Positions 37,461-48,482 of a DNA stretch of 64,000 bases are shown here, in pieces. The position numbers and the translations under genes are program-made. Under the pieces are notes generated by a model. It was not told the origin of the DNA, did not search any database, and saw nothing but the letters and a program-made list of their open reading frames with translations. Numbering within the stretch: position 1 is the first letter of the stretch; each line of letters begins with the position of its first letter. The DNA comes from Piromyces finnis (Eukaryota; Neocallimastigomycota; Neocallimastigomycetes; Neocallimastigales; Neocallimastigaceae). The stretch is taken from the NCBI GenBank assembly GCA_002104945.1, contig MCFH01000062.1:1-64000 (forward strand). The letters are read 5' to 3'.

Positions 37461-38672
37461 TTATTGCTGCTTTTTTTGAAATACTTTCAAAATTTTGGAT
37501 TCTTTTCTTTTTCTTTGAGCTGGTTCTTTTGGCAATATTATTTCTGAATTATTATTTATCTTAGTTCTTAAACTAAATAGATTATGCACTTTACTGGATG
37601 GCATAAAAAGAGTTAGCCATTTCATTATATGTGATTTTTTTGTTTTCTTTGGTATGTCTTCATTTGATGAATGTTCACTTTCAGATGATTCCTCTGATGA
37701 ATAAAGTAAAGGTGTGGATTTAGATTCTTTTACTTTAAATAAATTTGGATTAGCTTTATTTTTTCGTTTATAATTTTCTATAGATTTTAAATATTCATTG
37801 CATATTAATTCTATTTCTTTTACAGTTAATTGTTCAATACATGATGTGTCATTCAAATTAATATCTGTTTTTTGTATATTTTTTAAGACTTCAAAAATTA
37901 AATCAAATTTAAAATTAAACCCTAAAAGTCCAGTAATATTGGTTATTATATTTATTAATGTTTCTTCGTTATTGATCTTTCCTTCTTCACATATTTTAAG
38001 ATTTTCTTCAATTATACTTTTTGCTTTCTCATTTTTAATATCTTCATTTACATATTGTTCAGATATAAATGTGTTTTTCTTTATATCTGATAGATTATTA
38101 TATGTAATTTCAGTAAGAGTATTTAGACCAGTAGGCTCTACTACATATCCATCATCCAATTCAATTCTTTTGGCATGAACACGAATGATATCTTTAGCTT
38201 TTGGACATAATTCTTTAATTTCATCCTTTAACCCTTGATCAAATAGTGCTTTTGTCAATATAATAATAACTGGAATACCTAATTCGGCTATAATATCTAC
38301 TAATTGTATTTCTGCTTCTTCAACTCTACTCGACCCTTCAACAATACATACCCATGCTATATCAATACTTTCACTATTATTATTTTTTCTTTCTTCAACA
38401 AAGCTTTTAATCTCTTCAAAAACATTCTCATAATTTTGAAGTACAATTCCTCTTGAATCATAAATTGAAATATTATTTTTAGTTATCTCAACCAGATGTT
38501 CTGTAACTGGTTTTCCTACACCTGTTTCTGCATAATCACCTTCAAAAAGTGAATTTATTAAAGTACTTTTACCAACACCAGTTTTACCAGCTATTAAAAT
38601 ATTAACACTTTTTAATTCATCATGATATTGTTTTATTTTATTATTTATGATATCTTCAAATGTTTCATTCAT
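37461..38672 (-). CDS. P-loop GTPase paralogue 2, 403 aa
   Basis: Intronless. G1 GKTGVGKS is at residues 29-36, a GxPVT switch I motif at 53-57, G3 DSRG at 72-75 and a G4-like ILTKALFD about residue 142. The segment IAWVCIVEGSSRVEEAE between G3 and G4 is a hallmark shared by all paralogues here. The C-terminal half is helical and the last 60 residues are basic (RKRKESKILKVFQKKQQ), possibly membrane- or nucleic-acid-binding. The motif set fits bacterial-type TRAFAC GTPases of the Era/YfjP kind; exact family membership is inferred. All key P-loop residues are present, so GTP binding is likely. The function is unknown. Confidence 0.87.
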   Translation of the reverse strand: MNETFEDIINNKIKQYHDELKSVNILIAGKTGVGKSTLINSLFEGDYAETGVGKPVTEHLVEITKNNISIYDSRGIVLQNYENVFEEIKSFVEERKNNNSESIDIAWVCIVEGSSRVEEAEIQLVDIIAELGIPVIIILTKALFDQGLKDEIKELCPKAKDIIRVHAKRIELDDGYVVEPTGLNTLTEITYNNLSDIKKNTFISEQYVNEDIKNEKAKSIIEENLKICEEGKINNEETLINIITNITGLLGFNFKFDLIFEVLKNIQKTDINLNDTSCIEQLTVKEIELICNEYLKSIENYKRKNKANPNLFKVKESKSTPLLYSSEESSESEHSSNEDIPKKTKKSHIMKWLTLFMPSSKVHNLFSLRTKINNNSEIILPKEPAQRKRKESKILKVFQKKQQ

Positions 38673-40030
38673 GACAATTTCTAATTTTTATTGTTTATTA
38701 TAAATGTAATAATAAAATTTTAGTAAAAAAAATTAATTGTAATGGATAAAGAAAATTAAATAAATAAAATAAAATTATTAAAAGAATTATTATCAACTAA
38801 ATTTTAAAACAATAAATTATATATATAGTTTATAATTTAAATTATATAATTCTTATATAAATGATTTATTAAAAGATATATATGTAGATTTTCATAAAAC
38901 AATTAAATTTAGAATTTAGAAATTATTTAATGTAATCTTATAAAATATCTAAATTTCTTTAAATATCATTAAATTCAAATACTTTATTCTTTTTATTAAT
39001 AACAATATTATTACAATAATAAAAAGAATTAGTGTATTTATAAGTAATAAATAATTTCAGATGACAAAAATAGTAAAATTTCAAAATATGTTTAATAAAA
39101 AATTGAAAAAAAAATAATGAATTAAAACGTATAACATAATTTTTATGGAAATGAAAATAATTTTATGTATATATAGGAAATGAAGAAAAATATATATTTT
39201 TGATATATACTATTATTATAATAGTCCTGGATTCAATATATCGGAGTTAAATTATAATGATAATAACGATAGTAATAATATTAATAGTAGCAATAATAAT
39301 AAAACATTCTGTTTTTTTAATTATTTATGAATTTTTGATTATTCCAAAATAGTAGCGATAAATTATAATAGTATTGATAAATTGATAAATTGATATGAAT
39401 TAAGCTAATTTAGTAAAGTTAAATAAATATAATAATATAATAACCTTTTAGTTAAAAAACTAATTTTTTTTTTAAATAATTCAAAATGGGTTAATATTTA
39501 TTTTGATAAAAAAAATACTTATTAAATACTTATTAAATTAAAAAGTTTAAAAAAAAAAATAAATATGGAAAAATTATATTTTGTATTTTATATAATACTA
39601 GATATTAATTATTTTTCTATTTTTATTTTTGATAAACTTTAAAAATTAAAGTTAAATTTACCAAAGAAATAAATTGAGAAAATAAATAGTCTTGGTAAAA
39701 GAAAAAATTTTAAATGAATATTATAATAAATAATATAAATAAAAACTATAATTATATATAGAAATCTTTATTTAAAAAACGTTTTGAATTTAAATATTTA
39801 TTTATTATATTTTTTTACTTTTTTCATTATTACATTGAAAAATTTTATAAATTACATATATATTATTAATTATTTATTTATTCTTAATTCTTAGGTTTCT
39901 ATAGTTTATATCTTAAAAAAATTTATATTTTAATAAATAATAATATTTATATTCATTAAAAATAAGATTTTAATATTATTAATAAAATTTTTTATAATTA
40001 AAAATATTAACATTTTTTATAAAATAAATT
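38673..40030. other. Intergenic, no gene seen
   Basis: A/T-rich spacer between GTPase paralogues 2 and 3. Short AAT-rich frames around 39240-39380 look incidental. Confidence 0.5.
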
Positions 40031-41152
40031 TTATTTATTATTGCCTGGTTTATATTCAGATCCTTTCTTTAATGTAGTAATTATATATTCTTTTATCTCA
40101 TATTCAGTAGGCATTTCTCCAAGTTTTGTTTTGAAAGCTTTAATGATGGTTAATAAGTATAATTCACCTATGTATCCAACTAATTCAGAGGCTTCCTCAC
40201 CTGTGACTTTATTATTTTTAGTAGCTGTTTTAGATTTCTTTTTATAAATACTTTTAATTATTTTCTTTAATCTTGAATCATTTTCACCAAATATTGTTTT
40301 TACAATGCTACTAACATATTCTTGATCTAAATTAATACCATATACACCTGAAATACTTGTTATCATACATACTATGTTATTAATTAATTCCTTATTTTTA
40401 GTAATTTCTTTTGATTCTTCCATTAAATATTTAATTATTTTCTGTACTTTTTCTTTCTTTAAGTCTAAAGAAACTTTTTGTGATGCAATGAATGCATTTT
40501 GTATTATTGGTATTATAATATTATTTGTAAGAAGAACCAATTCAATAAGATTTTTTGGTTTTATTTCATGTCCACCTTCTAATTTAATAGGTATTGATTG
40601 AACTCGCATGACATTCAAGTCTGGAAATGTTTCTTTAGCCTTTGCTTGTAATCCATTGTCAAATGTATAACATTTAGTAATTACTATAATAACTGGCATA
40701 TATTCTAATAACATTTTAATTAATTCTTCTTCTCCTTCTTCAATTCTTGCAGATCCTTCTGCTATACAAACCCATGCAACATGAAGATGTTTACGTATAT
40801 CAGAATTTGCCTTTCGATTCTCAACATACTCTTTAAGATCACCAATAATTTGATTATATTCTTTTAATTCAAGACCTTTTGAATCAATGATAGAAAGAGG
40901 CAAACCTTCTTTTGAAATTTCCGTAATTTCTTGAGTAACTGGTTTTCCTGTTCCTGTTTGTGCAAGATTATCATGGAATATAGAATTAATTAAAGTACTT
41001 TTTCCCACACCAGTTTTACCTGCTATTAAAATATTTACTTTTCCTATTTCATTTCTAAAACTTTTAATTGCATTTTCAACCATATCTGAATAATTATATG
41101 TGGTGGTAGAACTAACTGGTTCTACTTTATCTTCCATTTTATTATTATCCAT
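40031..41152 (-). CDS. P-loop GTPase paralogue 3, 373 aa
   Basis: Intronless. A 40-residue variable N-terminus precedes G1 GKTGVGKS (45-52), switch I GKPVT (69-73), G3 DSKG (90-93), the family signature HVAWVCIAEGSARIEEGEE (124-142) and a G4-like VITKCYTFD (157-165). The C-terminal part from about residue 215 is helical (ISGVYGINLD.., GEEASELVGYIGELYLLTII), reminiscent of helical tails in bacterial DUF697-associated GTPases; this is inference. It is nearly identical to the gene at 45051-46172 over residues 40-223 and again over about 286-350, but divergent between, at both ends and in the UTRs. No signal peptide. Confidence 0.88.
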   Translation of the reverse strand: MDNNKMEDKVEPVSSTTTYNYSDMVENAIKSFRNEIGKVNILIAGKTGVGKSTLINSIFHDNLAQTGTGKPVTQEITEISKEGLPLSIIDSKGLELKEYNQIIGDLKEYVENRKANSDIRKHLHVAWVCIAEGSARIEEGEEELIKMLLEYMPVIIVITKCYTFDNGLQAKAKETFPDLNVMRVQSIPIKLEGGHEIKPKNLIELVLLTNNIIIPIIQNAFIASQKVSLDLKKEKVQKIIKYLMEESKEITKNKELINNIVCMITSISGVYGINLDQEYVSSIVKTIFGENDSRLKKIIKSIYKKKSKTATKNNKVTGEEASELVGYIGELYLLTIIKAFKTKLGEMPTEYEIKEYIITTLKKGSEYKPGNNK

Positions 41153-42360
41153 TATTGTTTATTCTTTGTGTAATATTTTATTATAGAAAAGCAATATAAA
41201 ATAAAACATGTAATAAAAAAATATAAATATAAATATAAATATAATATTAAGTTTATAAATTTAAATTATTTAAAAAATATAATTTATTAATATAATTTAT
41301 TTTAGAATCTTTTTATATTAGTTTTAAAAAATTATACTTTTAAATTGAATGATATACAATAAAAGTATATAATGTATGGGAGAATGTTATAAGTTAGTAA
41401 TACAAATTATTATTAATATTTATAATATATTTTTTATAAATAAATATTTTTTATTTTATGTTTATTAAAATACATATATGAAATGAATATTTTATTATAA
41501 ATATAAAATAATTTTAAATTACAGACTAACTTTTAAATCTTCTTTAATGTATGAGTAATTAATATTATTATTGTTCATTTCTTTTCTTTTCTTTTTTTTT
41601 TGTATAAATGTCATTGAAAAACTATTAATTGATACTTTTAATACTATTTTTGAAATAAATATTATTAGAAATAAAAATCATTATTATTTATTAATTAAAA
41701 ATAAGATTTTTATAAATATCTAGTTTATTTTATGATAAAACTAAAAATCATTAAAGTTATTATTAGTGAATTTATGTATTTATGTAAAATTATAAAACTA
41801 TTAATTATATAAAAACATTTTCTTTTATAATTAACAGAAGATATATTAAAGAATTAATTATAAATCCTATATTATATAACTTATAAATATATAACTTATA
41901 AATGTATTTATAGTTAATAAATACATTTTATTAACTATAAATACCCAACATTATAAAGTATTTATAATTACTTACAATTTATTTTAATTCATTACTTAAA
42001 TACTATTTTATTACTTTGATGATATAATAATATTTTGGAATTTGACTTTTTGGATATAAATAATTAAAAAAAATTTTTTTATTAAAAACTTCTTTGATAA
42101 AATTATATATAGAGATATTAATAAATAGTTATAAAATTCAATTTCATGGTGTATGTGTGTATGTATGTGTGTATTTGTAATATATTGACTCTTATAACTA
42201 ATAATAATATAATAAAATAAAAAAATAAAAAAAAAAAAAAAAACAATTCCAAAAAAAAATTATTAAATTCAACAATTTAATAATAATTTATTAAATTATT
42301 TGAAATATATTATTTATTATATTAATGGTAATTATTTTATTATTATATTTATATAAATTA
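41153..42360. other. Intergenic, no gene seen
   Basis: A/T-rich spacer between GTPase paralogues 3 and 4, with a short TGTG/TATG-rich patch at 42150-42175 and a poly(A) run near 42230. No coding frame was recognised. Confidence 0.5.
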
Positions 42361-44049
42361 TTATAATTTATTTTCATTAACAAACATTTCAGACCTTGAT
42401 ACACATATTTGAATTCCAATATTATTAATGGTACTTACAATATTATTTTTATCATTATTTAGTATTACTGATTTTTTAAAATATTTTTTTAATATTGGAA
42501 TATCATTTAATATAAATTTTATATTTTTATGTATATTATTCTTATCACTTTTATTATTTATCTTTATAGTATCAACAGTTTTTAAAAGATTGCCATCATT
42601 TAATTTAAATAATTCTTTAAAGTCTTCAAACATTTCATTTTTAATATTTTCCATTATTTCATGTGATTTTGATTCTTTTCTTATAAATGTTAAAACTGTT
42701 AATGATGCTATAGTATAATAATCAGTAATATAAAATCCTTGTTTCAATTTATTGTTAAATTCATTAGTACTTTCTGCGTCACACCATAAATCAATCATAT
42801 CTTCAAAGTTTTGAATATTATTATAAACTAAATTAAGTAATAAATCTTTCTTTAAAATACTTTTACAATTTATATCGCTTTTATTTATCATTTTACATAT
42901 TATTGATAAAATATTATAACAAATTATAAAAAAATTAATAGCAGTTTTCAATGTTTTTTCTATGTTAGTTTTTTTATCTTCAGTTTCTGATGAAATTTCA
43001 CCAATTTTTTCTTTTTTAATATTTGATAAACATTCTTCTTTGTTTCTTAATTTTATTGTACTAATAATTCTTTTTAAAATGTATTTCATTATTTCAAAAT
43101 TATTATTTGATAAATCAATAGTTGATGTATTTAATTGAATTTCACCCAAAAGAAATATATTTTTAATTTTATCTATGAAATCCTTATTAGGCTTTATGGA
43201 TTCTTCTATAAATGCTTGTAAAATTGTGATGATGAAATCAATTTTAATTTTATTTATATAATTTTTTATTTTAGTATTTGAATCAAGTGATAATGCAGTT
43301 GCCAAACTAATTGTATAATAACTTATTTTTCTTATAATATCTTCAATATTTACTGATTTATTTAATAAAATTTCATTAGAGATCGGTAGTTTTATGTTAC
43401 ATTCTTTTTTTTCGTTTTTATTATCGATGAATTCACTATGAAAAGTAACATAATTATCATTATTATCAATAGGAATTCCAAGAATTTCATTGGTATAATT
43501 TGTAAGTTTGGTTATATTTTTTGGTTTGATTTTATATCCATCCTCTAATGTTGTTTCTATGGAGTTAACATCAACAAATTTTTTTGCATTAGTACATATT
43601 TTTTCTATTTCTTTTAAAAAGTCTTGATTAAATAAAGACTTTGTTATTACAACAATAACCGGAACATACTTTGAAAGCATATTTACTAAATCTATTTCTA
43701 TATCTTCAACACGACCTGACCCTTCAGAAATACATACCCATGCAATATGAATATTCATATTCTTATCAATTATAGTTACATTTCTTTCATTTAAAAAATT
43801 TTTAATATTTTCAATAACCTCATCATAACTCTGTATTGTTACACCTTTCGTATCATAAAGCGAATATAGTTTATTTTCGATTGTATAATTTATAATATAT
43901 TCTGTTATTGGACTTCCTATGCCTGTTTGTGCAAGATCTTTATTAAGTACAGCATTTATTAAAGTACTTTTTCCAACACCTGTTTTTCCAACAACTAATA
44001 TGTTTATTTTTTCGAATTTGTTTTCTATAATATTATCTTTTTCTTCCAT
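42361..44049 (-). CDS. P-loop GTPase paralogue 4 with long helical tail, 562 aa
   Basis: Intronless. G1 GKTGVGKS is at 21-28, switch I GSPIT at 45-49 and G3 DTKG at 66-69. The family signature IHIAWVCISEGSGRVEDIE and a G4-like VITKSLFNQD follow. From about residue 205 a tail of roughly 350 residues, rich in Ile, Lys and Asn and predicted helical, replaces the shorter tail of the paralogues; I recognise no domain in it. Sequence is clearly divergent from paralogues 3 and 5, between which it lies, so the near-identity of those two is not explained by simple tandem order. Probably cytosolic. Confidence 0.85.
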   Translation of the reverse strand: MEEKDNIIENKFEKINILVVGKTGVGKSTLINAVLNKDLAQTGIGSPITEYIINYTIENKLYSLYDTKGVTIQSYDEVIENIKNFLNERNVTIIDKNMNIHIAWVCISEGSGRVEDIEIDLVNMLSKYVPVIVVITKSLFNQDFLKEIEKICTNAKKFVDVNSIETTLEDGYKIKPKNITKLTNYTNEILGIPIDNNDNYVTFHSEFIDNKNEKKECNIKLPISNEILLNKSVNIEDIIRKISYYTISLATALSLDSNTKIKNYINKIKIDFIITILQAFIEESIKPNKDFIDKIKNIFLLGEIQLNTSTIDLSNNNFEIMKYILKRIISTIKLRNKEECLSNIKKEKIGEISSETEDKKTNIEKTLKTAINFFIICYNILSIICKMINKSDINCKSILKKDLLLNLVYNNIQNFEDMIDLWCDAESTNEFNNKLKQGFYITDYYTIASLTVLTFIRKESKSHEIMENIKNEMFEDFKELFKLNDGNLLKTVDTIKINNKSDKNNIHKNIKFILNDIPILKKYFKKSVILNNDKNNIVSTINNIGIQICVSRSEMFVNENKL

Positions 44050-45050
44050 TATATTATATTATATTATATTATATCATATATATATATCATATGCATTACA
44101 TTTAAATAAATATTGATTTATTAAGAATAGTTAATAAAAATAGTTTAAAATCCTACAACTAATAATGATACTTTTAAACTTTTTAATATTTTTTAGTATT
44201 AATAAAAATACATTTGTAAATTAATATTTAATATATTTATATATTTCAAATAGAGTTTGAATTATTAATTGTTATATTTTTAAAATAAGAATTATAAAAG
44301 TCGCTTTTATTAAATATTACTTCCTAAAAATACCTTAAGGTTTCTAAATATACAATATAATTATTTGTGTTATTTTTATTAATTATATATAATTTCAACT
44401 TAATTATTGTAGTTTGGTTATATTGATTTTGATAATTTGTAATTATAATATTAAATATTAATATTTTTAAATATTTTAAATTTAATTATTAATTTCTTAT
44501 GAAAATGAGAAAGTCCAATATACATTATTCATTTTATATTTAAAAATAATAAAAATCAAATATACATTTCACTATCTTTCAATATTTTCATTGAAAATTA
44601 GAAAAAATTACATATATTAAAATTATTATTTATAAGGAATACACATAATTAATAGTAATATTGTAACTAGTTTTTATTTATTGAAGTTTTTTTTTTTTTT
44701 TTTGAATTACTTTTTTATACTATTAATATTATATTTCAATTTAAAAATGTTGTTACCAAATTTATTATTAAAAATCTTACAAAAAGTTTAATTTTAAACT
44801 TTTTAAAATAATCTATACCATTAACTTTAAAATATTTTACAAATTTTAAAATTTATTTTTTTAAAAAAAAAAATATAACTATTTCTTTAGATTTACATTA
44901 AATAATTATTGTCAATTTTAAAATTATTTAAATCTATATTTAAATTATCACTATAAAATTTTATTATAAATATTTTTATTAATATTATATTTATTTTAAA
45001 CTTTGAATTATATAATTTCTATTTATGTTTTTCTTTAAAGGATATTATTT
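44050..45050. other. Intergenic, no gene seen
   Basis: A/T-rich spacer between GTPase paralogues 4 and 5. It starts with a short TATTA-repeat (44050-44085) and has a T run at 44690-44704. Nothing else was recognised. Confidence 0.5.
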
Positions 45051-46172
45051 TTAATTAGTATTTAATTTCTCAGTACCTTTATTTAAAGTGTTAACAATAT
45101 ATTGCAAAATTTCACTTTCAGTAGGCATTTCTCCAAGTTTTGTTTTGAAAGATTTAATAATGGTTAATAAGTATAATTCACCTATGTATCCAACTAATTC
45201 AGAGGCTTCCTCACCTGTGACTTTATTATTTTTAGTAGCTGTTTTAGATTTCTTTTTATAAATACTTTTAATTATTTTCTTTAATCTTGAATCATTTTCA
45301 CCGAATATTATTTTTACAATATCGTTAACAAATTCCATTTTTAAATAGAAACCGTACACCCCAGAAATACTTGTTATCATATATACTATGTTATTAATCA
45401 ATTCTGAATTTTTAGTAATTCCTTTAGAATCTTTCATAAGATATTTAATTAAGCTTTCTGCTTGTTGTTTCTTTAAATCTAAAGAAACTTTTTGTGATGC
45501 AATGAATGCATTTTGTATTATTGGTATTATAATATTATTTGTAAGAAGAACCAATTCAACAAGATTTTTTGGTTTTATTTCATGTCCACCTTCTAATTTA
45601 ATAGGTATTGATTGAACTCGCATGACATTCAAGTCTGGAAATGTTTCTTTAGCCTTTGCTTGTAATCCATTGTCAAATGTATAACATTTAGTAATTACTA
45701 TAATAACTGGCATATATTCTAATAACATTTTAATTAATTCTTCTTCTCCTTCTTCAATTCTTGCAGATCCTTCTGCTATACAAACCCATGCAACATGAAG
45801 ATGTTTACGTATATCAGAATTTGCCTTTCGATTCTCAACATACTCTTTAAGATCACCAATAATTTGATTATATTCTTTTAATTCAAGACCTTTTGAATCA
45901 ATGATAGAAAGAGGCAAACCTTCTTTTGAAATTTCCGTAATTTCTTGAGTAACTGGTTTTCCTGTTCCTGTTTGTGCAAGATTATCATGGAATATAGAAT
46001 TAATTAAAGTACTTTTTCCCACACCAGTTTTACCTGCTATTAAAATATTTACTTTTCCTATTTCACTTCTAAAACTTTTAATTGCATTTTCTACTATATT
46101 TGAATAATTGCTTGTAGAAGTATCACTTTTTTCTGGTGACTCTTCAATTTTTAATGTTGGATTATCACTCAT
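45051..46172 (-). CDS. P-loop GTPase paralogue 5, 373 aa
   Basis: Intronless. G1 GKTGVGKS is at 47-54, with GKPVT, DSKG, HVAWVCIAEGSARIEEGEE and VITKCYTFD following. Aligned to the gene at 40031-41152 with a constant DNA offset of 5014 bp, the G domain is identical except for one noticed residue (KPKNLVEL against KPKNLIEL). Residues about 225-288 then diverge (YGFYLKMEFVND against YGINLDQEYVSS), and a segment around KSKTATKNNKVTGEEASELV is identical again. The first 25 and last 15 residues are unrelated. This mosaic suggests gene conversion rather than uniform divergence after duplication. The biochemical role is unknown; all nucleotide-binding residues are present. Confidence 0.88.
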   Translation of the reverse strand: MSDNPTLKIEESPEKSDTSTSNYSNIVENAIKSFRSEIGKVNILIAGKTGVGKSTLINSIFHDNLAQTGTGKPVTQEITEISKEGLPLSIIDSKGLELKEYNQIIGDLKEYVENRKANSDIRKHLHVAWVCIAEGSARIEEGEEELIKMLLEYMPVIIVITKCYTFDNGLQAKAKETFPDLNVMRVQSIPIKLEGGHEIKPKNLVELVLLTNNIIIPIIQNAFIASQKVSLDLKKQQAESLIKYLMKDSKGITKNSELINNIVYMITSISGVYGFYLKMEFVNDIVKIIFGENDSRLKKIIKSIYKKKSKTATKNNKVTGEEASELVGYIGELYLLTIIKSFKTKLGEMPTESEILQYIVNTLNKGTEKLNTN

Positions 46173-46724
46173 TTTATTTTTAAAAAAAAATTTAAAATAT
46201 TAATATATTTTAAAATAAAATGAAAAATTAAAAAGAAATAAAAATTGATTTTATCGCTTTATAGATACATTCAAAAGTTTTTCATTATTTTAATATAAGA
46301 TTATAAAATTATTTAAATATTTCTCCCAAATATATATGTAAAAGAGGGAAAATGTTTAAATATTAATATAATAATAATAATGATTATTTTTAAATTATAG
46401 TATTAATAAAAATAAAAGTTTATATACATTAGTAATTATTTATATTAATTAATTGTCTTTTATTTTGTTTATAATTATTTTTTAAAAATGGATAAGTACT
46501 AAATGATATATAATTAGTATAATTAATAACTATAATCCAATTAAAAGTAATATGAAATGAAATATATAAAGTGTACCCATAATATGATGAAGTGAATTAA
46601 ATATCATATAGATTGAGGAATATAGTTTAAATATAAACCACTCAAATATATTATTAAAATTAATATAAAATAATTAACTTTATATAATAATAATATAATA
46701 ATAATTGTTAACATTTGATATGAA
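46173..46724. other. Intergenic, no gene seen
   Basis: A/T-rich spacer upstream of GTPase paralogue 5 and left of the foldback element. No coding frame was recognised. Confidence 0.5.
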
Positions 46725-47885
46725 ATTAATATGTCTAGCTACATATTAGCCAATATTTAAAATAATTTTTATTATTTAAAATATTCAATTTCATCTTTAA
46801 AAATTTATATATAATATTTCATAATAATAATATAATAATTGATATATATTATAATACATTATTTATATATTAGTTATAGAATTCATGTACATATTTCATT
46901 ATATTCTTAAATATTAATATTATATATTAGTATTAATTTTATTGTAATACTTATTTGTATTACATTACCTTTCCTTATATAGTAATATTTCATATAAAAT
47001 GTAAAATATATTATATTATATCCTATTTAATTATTATTCATATATTATGAATACATTACATTATATAATTGATATTCAATTATATTATAGGAATTTTATA
47101 ATATAAAAATATTCATGTAAAAATAATTAATAATTAGAGAGAAGAGCTTTAATAATTAATAAGAAAATATTATAAGTGAAATTATTAATAAGAGAGAAGT
47201 TAATAGTAATAAAATATTTTTCACCTAATATAATAAATTATAAATAAACTAATATTAAATTACTACAACATAAAAGAAACTTATATCACATTTATGGACA
47301 CATGATTTTATTTATCTATATCATATATATATGTACACACGTGACTATTTTATAAAAATGAAATGTTGTTTTTTATTTATTTTATTTTATTATATATGGT
47401 CACATATCCATACATCTGATATATGTTTCTTTTATGTTGTTGTAATTTAATAGTAGTTTATTTATAATTTATTATATTAGATGAAAATAATTTATTATTA
47501 TAATTCTTCTTTCTAAATAATTTCACTTCCTTTATTATTATATTTTATTATTAATTATAATTAAATATAATTGAATATCAATTATATAAAATAGTGAATT
47601 CATAATATAGATAATATAGGAATAATAATTAAATTGTATATAATATATTTAATACTATAAAAATAATGTAATACAAATTAATATTACAATAAAATGTAAC
47701 TCTACTAATAATAAATATTAATATAAGAATGTAATGAAATATGTACATGTATTCTATAATTAATATATAAATAATGTACTATAATGTATATCAATTATTA
47801 TATTATTATTATTATAGGAAATTGAATATTTTAAATAATAAAAATTATTTTAAATAGGACTAATAAGGTAGACATATTAAGTTTA
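46725..47885. repeat. Large imperfect inverted repeat (foldback element), ~1.16 kb
   Basis: The left arm (46725-47306) matches the reverse complement of the right arm (47399-47885) along most of its length, leaving a central loop of about 90 bp. Outer ends share taatatgtcta and tttaaaataatttttattat; the middle shares attcatgtacatatttcatta and aattgatattcaattatat; near the loop gaaac(t/a)tatatca and tacaacataaaagaaac pair. Indels and mismatches leave it clearly imperfect. No protein frame is present. It may be a foldback/MITE-type non-autonomous transposon or a hairpin-RNA source. No clear target duplication was identified. Confidence 0.75.
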
Positions 47886-48482
47886 TATCACATCTTATTA
47901 TGTAACTGTAATATTTACAATGTAATTTTTTCACTTTGTTATTAATAAAATTATTCATTAATTAAATATATTTCACAACAACAACAACAACAACAACAAT
48001 AATAATAATAATTTTAAATAAAATAAATAGTAGAAAAATATCTAAATAAAAAACAATAGTTCATTAAAAATAATATTAAAAATAATAAATACAAATATGT
48101 AAAACTTCTTTTTTAAGTAATTGGAAATTGAACATTATCATATATATAATTAATTTTATTGTTTAAAGTAAAGTAATTGTTATTATGTTATTATTATGAT
48201 TTACTCTATGTTTTTTCATAATATATCATAACTGTTATACTTTTATTATTTTTTTATTGTTGGTTTTTATTAAATTTTTTTTTGATTCTCATCTATTATT
48301 AATTTTTTTTAATATTAATTATAAACAATTATTATTTTATTTATATACAAAAAGAATTTATTTTAAATAAATAATTAAAATTAATATTAAATGATTTATT
48401 TATTTCAACAAAATCTTCAGTAATAATTATTTTACATAATAAAGTATTAAGTTATAAAAATAAAATTAAACAATTTTTTTTT
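47886..48482. other. Intergenic with short CAA repeat
   Basis: A/T-rich spacer after the foldback element, with a short (CAA)n-(TAA)n microsatellite at 47977-48011. The 3' UTR of the protease gene lies at its right edge. Confidence 0.5.
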
